A stretch of DNA of 6,828 nucleotides from Oligoflexaceae bacterium (GCA_947474445.1 CANJJY010000250.1:1-6828); one strand, 5' to 3'. Shown: positions 1 through 5,009, counted from the stretch's first letter. Numbers and translations: made by a program. The notes: a model not told the origin generated them from the sequence alone.

Positions 1-242
1 AGGCAGCTTTCTATCGACCCCAATCCGCCTATACCCAGCGGAATCCCAAAAACTTCAATCATCTGTCACTTATTTGTTCAAGAACCCACCTCCAAGGGAG
101 CCCTCCCACAAGAGACCAGAACTTCGTGCTTTCCATCACAGACTTCAATCGGACAGGAAGACTTCTACATGTCGCTTCTTGTTTGTCTCCGTTCATGTTA
201 GATCAAAGTTCAGCATGAACCGCATCACGCTAGGATCTCCCC
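1..242. other. Leading stretch without a supported gene
   Basis: I find no gene here that I would defend. Plus-strand frame 1 is open from the window edge to a TAG at 199-201, and frame 2 is open from the edge to 352. Both translations are rich in Pro, Ser, Arg and His, show no motif, and lack a start with a ribosome binding site, so neither looks like the end of a real upstream gene. A minus-strand reading frame from the ATG at 196-194 gives only about 42 residues and has no Shine-Dalgarno sequence. No sigma70-type promoter was clear. The stretch presumably holds the leader of the lysozyme-like gene at 243. Confidence 0.5.
231..235 (+). promoter_or_regulatory. Ribosome binding site of the lysozyme-like lipoprotein gene
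   Basis: The sequence TAGGA lies 7 nt before the ATG at 243. This supports that ATG as the start and gives a clean lipoprotein signal peptide. Confidence 0.6.
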
Positions 243-878
243 ATGTCGATCAAAGCCTTTATTATCAGCCTCTTCATGTTGAGCTTTGTCAGCTCTTGCG
301 GGAGCGAGAACGACGGCCGGAAGCAGCAAAAGGAGAAAAGGGATGCCCCTGATTTTAAACATCCCGCGGCAACTGTACTCTCGCCCCTCGGCACAGCTTG
401 TTCGGTGGATTACCGCCATCGTTTTGCGGCCTTAAACTTTGAGGCCGACCGGGCCACACCGGCTCTTCTTTCGGTCATCGGCTGGGCCGAAGGTCTCGGC
501 AATTGCTATCATTATTCTTTTACCTATCAGCCTTTTGATAGTTTTGCGCGCCATCCCGGGGTTTCCTACTGCGTTCGCGGGCTTTGCTCCACCGCTGCAG
601 GTCGCTATCAATTCCTCAAAAGCACCTGGGAGCAACTCGCCAGCAAAGAGAAATTGCCTTCCTTTGAACCGCGCTATCAGGATCAAGGAGCCCTTGCTCT
701 GATCCGCGAAAGGCAAATCTCAGATTACGATCATGCCTATGACTTTCCCCGATTCAAGCGCGCCATGAGCTTTCTTGGTCCCGTCTGGGCGTCGCTGCCC
801 GGTTCTCCCTACGGTCAAGCGACTCGCTCCCTGGAAGATGCCTGGCAACGCTATCAAGATTATCTGGAGGAGCCATGA
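243..878 (+). CDS. Lipoprotein with lambda-endolysin-like (GH104) lytic transglycosylase domain
   Basis: This 211-residue protein probably cleaves peptidoglycan glycan strands in the periplasm while lipid-anchored. Residues 1-19 form a lipoprotein signal: MSIK, a hydrophobic core, then the lipobox V-S-S-C with Cys19 as the lipidated residue. A charged, low-complexity linker runs to about residue 45. Residues 70-207 resemble phage lambda endolysin R. The segment GWAEG carries the expected catalytic Glu (Glu83; Glu19 in lambda). Other matching blocks are a downstream HP (104-105), STAAGRYQFL (116-125), LPSFEP..QD (138-147), IRER (154-157) and WASLPGS.YGQ (182-192). The lambda enzyme is a lytic transglycosylase (CAZy GH104). 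Cys53, Cys88, Cys110 and Cys115 are absent from the lambda protein as I recall it and may form disulfides. The gene overlaps the next by ATGA, so the two are probably translated together. No holin or other phage gene is nearby, which suggests a chromosomal autolysin or secreted lysin rather than a prophage remnant. The fold call is strong; the exact reaction (transglycosylase versus lysozyme) is inferred. Confidence 0.88.
   Translation: MSIKAFIISLFMLSFVSSCGSENDGRKQQKEKRDAPDFKHPAATVLSPLGTACSVDYRHRFAALNFEADRATPALLSVIGWAEGLGNCYHYSFTYQPFDSFARHPGVSYCVRGLCSTAAGRYQFLKSTWEQLASKEKLPSFEPRYQDQGALALIRERQISDYDHAYDFPRFKRAMSFLGPVWASLPGSPYGQATRSLEDAWQRYQDYLEEP
866..872 (+). promoter_or_regulatory. Ribosome binding site deciding the start of the HEAT-repeat gene
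   Basis: GGAGGAG lies inside the last codons of the upstream gene. Two adjacent ATG codons follow, at 875 and 878. Spacing is 2 nt to the first and 5 nt to the second, so 878 is the better start. The upstream stop TGA (876-878) overlaps both starts, which fits translational coupling. Confidence 0.6.
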
Positions 879-1738
879 TGGAGAGCTGGAACGTAAAAGG
901 GACCGCGAAGCGCTGGCTTCTCTTCCTTTTCGCAATCGTGGTCTGCCTCTCGATCTTCGTGATCGTAAAGAGAACGGTGAAAACCGATCACCGGGACGAT
1001 GGACCACACAATAAGGGTTCTGAGACGGCGGACGCAGAGTTAAAGATAAGCAAGCAAGGAGCGGCGACCAGCGCCGAAACTCTAAGGCGTGATCCTTCCG
1101 CTTTCGCACCATCACCGCACCAGCCGGCGACTGATACGGAAAAGCTGACAGCTATCAAAGAAGCGATGGACCGCCGCGCAGCCCCCGAGCTGCTCCCCTT
1201 TCTCGCCCAGGACGAGAGCCCTGTCGTCCAAGACAGCGCATTAGAATCCCTCACCGCGCTCGATGCCGTCGATTCTCTCCCTGCCATCGCCGGCCTCGCC
1301 GCCAGTGACAATGAGATCGTGAGCAGCCAGGTTTTGAAAAGTCTCGGGACACTAGGCGGACGGGCAACAGAGGAGAAGGATCGTGTCTTTGCGATCGAGG
1401 AGCTGAAGCAGTTCTACGCTCGTCAGAAAGAGACTTCACCAGGTACCAAACGAGACGTCCAACTCAGTCTAGCGATCGAAGCCTTAGCCTTAATCCCCCA
1501 TCCCCAGACCACCGATTTTTTGATCGACGAGCTCAAGGATCAAACGGGAAACCCCTTCCTGCAATATTTTATCGTGACAGCTCTGGGTCAGGTGGCCGAT
1601 CCAAAAGCGTTCAAGGCCCTCGATGCACTCGCGGCCAGTCTCCCTCCCCCAGCCGTCCGGCCCCGCACCGAAGAAGAATGGAACAATCAGGCTTTGATGA
1701 AGATCACCCTTCAGGTGAGAGACAAATTGCGCCGGTAG
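878..1738 (+). CDS. Membrane-anchored HEAT-repeat protein
   Basis: This 286-residue protein (287 if started at 875) has one transmembrane segment at about residues 13-30, flanked by Lys/Arg on both sides. A polar, probably disordered linker follows to about residue 85. Residues 87-255 are helical and show HEAT/armadillo-like repeats. Examples are PELLPFLAQDESPVVQDSAL, then a paired stretch ending in VDSLPAIAGLAASDNEIVSS and LKSLGTLGG, and later TDFLIDELKD...NPFLQYFIVTALGQVADPKAFKAL. Alternating short helices with Asp/Asn-Pro turns fit that fold. HEAT solenoids are protein-protein scaffolds and no catalytic motif is visible. The bulk probably faces the periplasm, but charge on both sides of the helix makes topology uncertain. 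Overlap with the lytic enzyme gene suggests the product could position or regulate that enzyme; this is inference from context only. No specific family was recognised. Confidence 0.8.
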   Translation: MESWNVKGTAKRWLLFLFAIVVCLSIFVIVKRTVKTDHRDDGPHNKGSETADAELKISKQGAATSAETLRRDPSAFAPSPHQPATDTEKLTAIKEAMDRRAAPELLPFLAQDESPVVQDSALESLTALDAVDSLPAIAGLAASDNEIVSSQVLKSLGTLGGRATEEKDRVFAIEELKQFYARQKETSPGTKRDVQLSLAIEALALIPHPQTTDFLIDELKDQTGNPFLQYFIVTALGQVADPKAFKALDALAASLPPPAVRPRTEEEWNNQALMKITLQVRDKLRR

Positions 1739-1860
1739 GATGGCGCTCGCGACTGGTGAGAGATTCCCCGGATCAAGCCCGAAGTTTGAACAGGCTTGTA
1801 GTCCTGTGTTTGCTGTCTCTCTTTAGAGATTGAAATTTTCTGTTCGTGGCAGGCACAAAC

Positions 1861-1889
1861 TTGACAGGAGAGTGACAATTATCCATAGT
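1861..1889 (+). promoter_or_regulatory. Sigma70-type promoter for the cytochrome c gene
   Basis: A perfect -35 box TTGACA (1861-1866) is followed, after 17 nt, by CATAGT (1884-1889), which matches the -10 consensus at 4 of 6 positions including the important A2 and T6. Transcription would begin near 1896 and give a short leader of about 25 nt. Confidence 0.6.
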
Positions 1890-1906
1890 CGGCAGCGACC
1901 AACCTC

Positions 1907-1912
1907 AAGGAG
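1907..1912 (+). promoter_or_regulatory. Ribosome binding site of the cytochrome c gene
   Basis: AAGGAG sits 8 nt before the ATG at 1921, near-ideal strength and spacing. Together with the TTGACA promoter it suggests high expression. Confidence 0.75.
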
Positions 1913-1920
1913 CCAAGTAG

Positions 1921-2238
1921 ATGAAATCAAATCTTAGCCTTTTTGCCGCTGTTTCTCTTTCGACTCTTTTGCTGGCCACCGCCGCTTCTGCTGCAACGCC
2001 CCCGACCTACGCGGAAGTTAAAGACATCGTTGCTGATAACTGCCTGTCGTGCCACTCCGCTGACGTTGCTTACGGTGATGTTGTCATCGAAACCGAAGCT
2101 CTGTTAGTCAATTTCGCGAACAAAGCCTACTCTGAAGTCAACTCGGGCAGCATGCCAGCCGGCAATCCTGATTTCAAAGATAGCCCAGAAGGCCTGACCC
2201 TCTTGGCTTACCTGAAAAGCGTCTCGACTACTAAGTAA
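1921..2238 (+). CDS. Small periplasmic monohaem c-type cytochrome
   Basis: This is a 105-residue secreted protein of about 81 residues after processing, at the small end for class I cytochromes c. Residues 1-24 are a Sec signal peptide with an A-S-A cleavage motif (22-24) just before Ala25. The haem-attachment motif C-L-S-C-H is at residues 41-45: Cys41 and Cys44 bind haem covalently and His45 is the proximal ligand. The likely sixth ligand is Met78 in GSMPAGN, the usual S-M-P context. The C-terminal helix GLTLLAYLKS is typical of the fold. The role is probably one-electron shuttling in the periplasm; the partner is unknown because no oxidase or reductase gene is adjacent. The gene stands alone with its own promoter and faces the lipoprotein pair head-on. 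Codons such as GCT, GTT, CTG, AAC and GAC recur, which may reflect high expression. Confidence 0.88.
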   Translation: MKSNLSLFAAVSLSTLLLATAASAATPPTYAEVKDIVADNCLSCHSADVAYGDVVIETEALLVNFANKAYSEVNSGSMPAGNPDFKDSPEGLTLLAYLKSVSTTK

Positions 2239-2246
2239 GTCCACGC

Positions 2247-2279
2247 GGACGATAGCGGAGCGCAGCTCCCCTATCGACC
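2247..2279. terminator. Strong hairpin between convergent genes (possible bidirectional terminator)
   Basis: An imperfect palindrome is centred on GCA at 2262-2264. GGAGC (2257-2261) pairs with GCTCC (2265-2269); a C/C mismatch (2256/2270) follows; then GATAG (2251-2255) pairs with CTATC (2271-2275). Another C-G pair, an A/A mismatch and two G-C pairs extend it to 2247/2279. That gives 13 pairs in 15 positions around a 3-nt loop. It lies 9 nt after the cytochrome stop and contains the TAG stop of the opposing lipoprotein gene. Neither side has a T-run, so this is not a classic intrinsic terminator; it may act as a 3'-end stabiliser or a U-less terminator. Confidence 0.5.
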
Positions 2280-2831
2280 CGTCCTCCGAAACGAGCTTTG
2301 CGTGTTTCCTGACGGCGCTGACGGACTCGTGTCGCTCGTCTCATCCGTCTTGCAGGGAAATGATCGCACGCTGACGCACCAGCCCCATCCATCTTCTATT
2401 GAGCCTGCATCGGCTGGACAGACGACAGTGCAGAGCGGATAAACCTCGTCGCTATCAGTCCCCGGATCGAGTTTGCACTTAAAACCTTCCCCCGTTTTCA
2501 AACGCATTTCATCGGCGCCGCCGACCAGAGTTTCATAGCTCAGGGCAAAAGCGCGTGTGCCCGTCGTAGAAAGTCCATTTGGACTGCAGCGCGGACGATA
2601 CGAGGCGCGGACATTGCTGGTGGTCGCGTCACCGCCGGTATCATCGATGTCGGGAAGGATTTTGGGTTCTGGTTTGATTTTTTCTGCTGGTATGGGTTTA
2701 CCTTCAGCTTCTTCTTTAGCCTTGGAACTCCCATCAGCTGTCCGATGCGGTTCTTTGTACTGGGTGCGACATCCGCTCTGCACCTGAAGCAAGACGGCGG
2801 CGAGAACGGACAGCAGGGCTGAGACTCTCAT
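2271..2831 (-). CDS. Predicted lipoprotein with six-Cys domain (paralogue 1)
   Basis: This 186-residue secreted protein has no function I recognise. Residues 1-20 form a hydrophobic signal ending Q-S-G-C, so Cys21 is probably lipidated, although Gln at -3 is unusual for a lipobox. A Lys/Glu/Pro-rich linker runs from 22 to about 75. Residues 79-161 are the Cys-rich domain shared with the neighbouring lipoprotein and with the C-terminus of the divergent protease: P-R-C82, M109-R-L-K-T-G-E-G-F-K-C119-K, Y131-P-L-C134, C138-P, W149-G-W-C152, S-F-P-C160-K. Six cysteines suggest three disulfides in the periplasm or at the surface. A 25-residue Ser/Thr-rich tail follows and is not found in the relatives. 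The start at 2831 is supported by AAGGA 9 nt upstream. It is the second gene after its paralogue with a 60-nt gap, so probably cotranscribed. The stop codon is inside the convergent hairpin. Confidence 0.8.
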   Translation of the reverse strand: MRVSALLSVLAAVLLQVQSGCRTQYKEPHRTADGSSKAKEEAEGKPIPAEKIKPEPKILPDIDDTGGDATTSNVRASYRPRCSPNGLSTTGTRAFALSYETLVGGADEMRLKTGEGFKCKLDPGTDSDEVYPLCTVVCPADAGSIEDGWGWCVSVRSFPCKTDETSDTSPSAPSGNTQSSFRRTGR

Positions 2832-2840
2832 GGGACGGAT

Positions 2841-2850
2841 TCCTTCTCCT
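2841..2850 (-). promoter_or_regulatory. Ribosome binding site of lipoprotein paralogue 1
   Basis: On the minus strand AGGAGAAGGA ends 9 nt before the ATG at 2831. The inner AAGGA is at usable spacing. No separate promoter was apparent in the 60-nt gap. Confidence 0.55.
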
Positions 2851-2891
2851 CCCTGTCGGGAGAGTCGAGCGAATGAAGCGCAGCCTCTTGA

Positions 2892-3365
2892 TCACTTGCA
2901 ATCAAATCCATCTTTCTTAGCGATACCCTTTGTGGTTCTTGCGTCATCTCCCCCGTCGCCATTCGTGCAAAAACCCCAACCATTGCCGTCGATCTTTGCG
3001 CCGGGACATTCTACATCGCAGAGAGGATATTTGTTGTCGCCGTCGGTCGACTCATCTTTTTTGCAGTCAAAACCATCGCCAGAAACGAGGCGCATGTAGC
3101 CGCCGTCGTCGTCCTTATTTTCTTTAAAATCGAGTTCGAATTCTCGTTCCTTGATGCCCGACGTGGAGCATTTCGGTCGATAGCTGCTGCCCCCGACCGT
3201 CGCCTGAGTTCCATCGCCACCGACGGCGAGGTCAGAGTTGGCGCGCGCTTCTTCCTGCCGCATCTTGGCTGCAGCTTCTTGCCTTTTTTCAGAGTCTTCC
3301 GTGCTTTTACAGGCGACGATACTCGTGCCTAACAAGAGAGCCAAGAGGCTGCCAGCAAATCTCAT
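2892..3365 (-). CDS. Predicted lipoprotein with six-Cys domain (paralogue 2)
   Basis: This 157-residue lipoprotein has a clear lipobox I-V-A-C with Cys19. Residues 20-45 are charged (Glu, Lys, Arg, Gln, Ala) and could be helical or coiled-coil. A Gly-rich stretch follows at 48-60. The six-Cys domain spans 62-157: P-K-C66, M91-R-L-V-S-G-D-G-F-D-C101-K, Y113-P-L-C116, C120-P, W130-G-F-C133, G-F-D-C156-K. The protein ends one residue after the last Cys. Compared with its relatives it has about 15 extra residues between the fifth and sixth Cys (Gly/Asp then Lys-rich) and is much more acidic. The motif D-G-F-D-C-K occurs twice, at 97-102 and at the terminus. It is first in the minus-strand unit. 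The start at 3365 is supported by GGGAG 7 nt upstream. Function is unknown; secretion and disulfides are inferred. Confidence 0.82.
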   Translation of the reverse strand: MRFAGSLLALLLGTSIVACKSTEDSEKRQEAAAKMRQEEARANSDLAVGGDGTQATVGGSSYRPKCSTSGIKEREFELDFKENKDDDGGYMRLVSGDGFDCKKDESTDGDNKYPLCDVECPGAKIDGNGWGFCTNGDGGDDARTTKGIAKKDGFDCK

Positions 3366-3372
3366 TTTAATT

Positions 3373-3382
3373 CTCCCGGGAG
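3373..3382 (-). promoter_or_regulatory. Palindrome containing the ribosome binding site of lipoprotein paralogue 2
   Basis: CTCCCGGGAG is a perfect 10-bp palindrome. Read on the minus strand its second half is GGGAG, the Shine-Dalgarno, 7 nt before the ATG at 3365. With no loop it cannot fold on itself as a hairpin. It could be an operator site or simply a chance palindrome. Confidence 0.4.
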
Positions 3383-3422
3383 GTTTCCGATCGTCGTCGT
3401 AAGCCAGTGCCTATATTTTATG

Positions 3423-3438
3423 TAAAGCCTGAGCTTTA
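3423..3438 (-). other. Stem-loop in the leader of the lipoprotein operon
   Basis: TAAAGC (3423-3428) and GCTTTA (3433-3438) form a 6-bp perfect stem around a 4-nt loop. It falls within the predicted leader transcript, about 45-60 nt downstream of the proposed start of transcription. It is too small to call a terminator or riboswitch. Confidence 0.3.
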
Positions 3439-3488
3439 GGGAATAGCGTTCCCTCAGCCGGCCGCTCGGCTACTGACACAGCTTCTCG

Positions 3489-3517
3489 ATTATCCCTTTT
3501 ATTACAATCTATTACAA
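3489..3517 (-). promoter_or_regulatory. Sigma70-type promoter of the lipoprotein pair
   Basis: On the minus strand the -35 box TTGTAA (3517-3512) is followed, after exactly 17 nt, by the -10 box GATAAT (3494-3489), a 5 of 6 match. Transcription would start near 3482 and leave a leader of about 117 nt. Confidence 0.55.
3501..3517 (+). repeat. ATTACAA direct repeat with 10-bp period
   Basis: ATTACAA occurs at 3501-3507 and again at 3511-3517, so the copies lie on one face of the helix. One copy coincides with the -35 box of the minus-strand promoter and the other lies in its spacer. The arrangement resembles a tandem half-site for a transcription factor, but no regulator can be named. Confidence 0.45.
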
Positions 3518-3738
3518 CGATTCGCAGCGTCCGGCTTTAATCCTGACGCTGGTTTTCCTGATTTTCTCTATAGGTTGAGCGTCTTCCCCGCCGGGCGTGA
3601 GGGAGGGATGCTGCGCGCCAGCCGGATCAAATATCAAAATTTCAGGAGCTTCATCTATGATCTCCTAGCTTTGCCACCTCATGCCCCCCATGGAATCGAT
3701 CGTGCAGGATCGCCTTGCGGCGTCTTCCCCCTGTTGCC

Positions 3739-3744
3739 TAAGGA
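3739..3744 (+). promoter_or_regulatory. Ribosome binding site deciding the protease start
   Basis: TAAGGA lies 8 nt before ATG 3753. The in-frame upstream ATG at 3681 has no Shine-Dalgarno; later ATGs at 3789 and 3843 have poorly spaced or absent sites, and 3843 would leave too short a signal peptide. I therefore start the gene at 3753. Confidence 0.6.
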
Positions 3745-3752
3745 ACTGTCCC

Positions 3753-4916
3753 ATGCTCCTCGCTCTGAAACGACATCGTTTAAAGGCGATGATCGCCTCG
3801 CTCCTATCGCAGCGGCTCCCCGGGGCCGGGACCCGTGCCTTCATGATCACTCTCAGTGCGCTGACGATTTCCTGCGTGCCCTTGCGTAACTCCAGTAATC
3901 TCCTCGTCACCGGCGGGACTCCCAATGATACGAGCTTCCCCGCGACGATTCACCTCCGCTTCGATAATGGAACGAGCTGCACCGGCAACTTCATCCGCGA
4001 TGATCTCCTGATTACCACAGCTCACTGCGTTCTGAACGCAAAGAGCGCCGTGCTGCAGGGAGGAGGACTCACGCAGCCTGTGCAGGCCACAGAGTTTGAA
4101 TCGCACCCTGATTTTAAAATAGGATCCGATCGCGTCGTGGCGGCTGAAAACGTCTGGAAGGATGTGGGCTTTATTCACGTGCCGCGGCGAACGGCCTCGG
4201 CGGCGATGATTGCGACCTTCAGTGCTACCAGTGCGCGCGTCGGCGATACCCTGACGCTGGTCGGTTACGGTGAGAACAAGGCGCCCGGTGCTGGCGACAG
4301 CAAAATGGACAATATCAAACGGACGGGAACCAACAAAGTCGCTGAAGTACGGACGCAAAATAACAGCATGTTTATCATCAGGGCCAACCCGAACGAGCGC
4401 AGCGCAACGAACCCTCTCTCTCTCCCGGCTCCCGGCGATTCAGGAGGGGCCGTCTACAACGCCCGCGGAGAGATTGTCGGTATCGCCAGCGCTGCGACCG
4501 ACGATATGGCCTTTATCGTCAACATCGTCGCGCCCCAATCGAGCGCCTATATCAAAAAAATCATGAACGAAGACGCGCCGACTCAAACGCCTTCCAGCCT
4601 TAGACCTGCGAGCTCATCGTCACCGGGACGAACGGAGTTGCTGGCCGATCGCGAGACGGATCATCCCTTGGCTTCCGAGCTTCCCCTCTGTCAGCAGGCT
4701 GGGCTGAACGGCACGACCTTTTCCCTGAGCTACACCTTCGTATCAGATCATCAGGGGCTCATGAAGCTGAAGACGGGCTCAGGTTTTAGCTGCCGCATCT
4801 CCTCGACCGATGATCGCTATCCGACCTGCGCGAGCGCCTGTCCCGATGCTGACAATCCGATTCGCCTCTCTTGGGGCTTTTGCCAGGGCGTGACCAGTTT
4901 TAGCTGCCGCCTCTAA
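3753..4916 (+). CDS. Secreted trypsin-fold serine protease with C-terminal six-Cys domain
   Basis: This 387-residue predicted lipoprotein protease has a long basic n-region, then a hydrophobic core ending L-T-I-S-C, with Cys41 as the probable lipid anchor. Residues 60-275 are an S1-family (chymotrypsin-like) domain. The catalytic triad is complete: His91 in TTAHC, Asp137 in KDVGFIHV, and Ser230 in PGDSGG. Cys76 and Cys92 match the conserved disulfide next to the catalytic His. The residue six before Ser230 is Leu, not Asp, so cleavage after Lys/Arg is not expected. A Ser/Pro-rich linker (about 276-305) leads to the six-Cys domain at 311-386: C313, M337-K-L-K-T-G-S-G-F-S-C347-R, Y-P-T-C359, C363-P, W374-G-F-C377, S-F-S-C385-R. 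The same domain makes up the two divergent lipoproteins. It may bind a substrate or surface, or fold back on the protease; this is inference. No propeptide is obvious. Starting at 3681 would add 24 unsupported residues. Confidence 0.88.
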   Translation: MLLALKRHRLKAMIASLLSQRLPGAGTRAFMITLSALTISCVPLRNSSNLLVTGGTPNDTSFPATIHLRFDNGTSCTGNFIRDDLLITTAHCVLNAKSAVLQGGGLTQPVQATEFESHPDFKIGSDRVVAAENVWKDVGFIHVPRRTASAAMIATFSATSARVGDTLTLVGYGENKAPGAGDSKMDNIKRTGTNKVAEVRTQNNSMFIIRANPNERSATNPLSLPAPGDSGGAVYNARGEIVGIASAATDDMAFIVNIVAPQSSAYIKKIMNEDAPTQTPSSLRPASSSSPGRTELLADRETDHPLASELPLCQQAGLNGTTFSLSYTFVSDHQGLMKLKTGSGFSCRISSTDDRYPTCASACPDADNPIRLSWGFCQGVTSFSCRL

Positions 4917-4955
4917 AGGCCCCGCGGCGGCGGCGATGGCACCTTATCTTTTCTT

Positions 4956-4984
4956 TTGTCAGCCTCGCGCGAATCGACTAATTT
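4956..4984 (+). promoter_or_regulatory. Possible promoter of the cation efflux gene
   Basis: TTGTCA (4956-4961, 5 of 6 to the -35 consensus) is followed 17 nt later by TAATTT (4979-4984), a weak -10 that keeps T1, A2 and T6. It would start transcription near 4991, about 55 nt before the gene. Confidence 0.35.
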
Positions 4985-4985
4985 A

Positions 4986-5009
4986 GGCTCAAGGGCGAGG
5001 CTTGAGTCC
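4986..5009 (+). other. Hairpin upstream of the cation efflux gene
   Basis: GGCTCAAG (4986-4993) pairs with CTTGAGTCC (5001-5009) through eight base pairs with one bulged T, around a 7-nt loop. It has no following T-run, so it is a poor terminator for the protease gene. It does not match a metal riboswitch that I can recognise. Confidence 0.35.

Larger units (their letters stand above)
3366..3752. other. Divergent regulatory region between lipoprotein pair and protease
   Basis: This 387-bp gap carries no gene I can support. On the minus-strand side it holds a sigma70-type promoter (3489-3517), a direct repeat over its -35 box, a small stem-loop and a palindrome over the ribosome binding site. 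On the protease side I found no convincing promoter. A plus-strand frame from TTG 3575 (or ATG 3608) to 3889 overlaps the protease start and shows no protein-like features. A three-codon ORF with a good Shine-Dalgarno lies at 3657-3668. Confidence 0.55.

Noticed and set aside
74..352. Plus-strand frame overlapping the start of the lysozyme-like gene, open from the window edge
   Set aside because: It begins with TTG, has no ribosome binding site, has Arg/Pro/His-rich composition with no motif, and overlaps 110 nt of a gene with strong family support.
243..878. Prophage lysis gene
   Set aside because: The domain is phage-like, but the lipoprotein signal, the partner gene and the absence of holin, spanin or structural phage genes argue against a prophage within this window.
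1816..1840. TCTCT/AGAGA hairpin followed by a T-rich stretch, a candidate terminator for the lysozyme-HEAT unit
   Set aside because: The stem is five mostly weak base pairs and the T-run is distant and broken, so termination is not supported.
3575..3889. 104-residue plus-strand frame before and overlapping the protease
   Set aside because: It has a TTG start, its internal ATG 3608 directly abuts the purine-rich run with poor spacing, there is no recognisable domain, and it overlaps the well-supported protease reading frame by about 137 nt.
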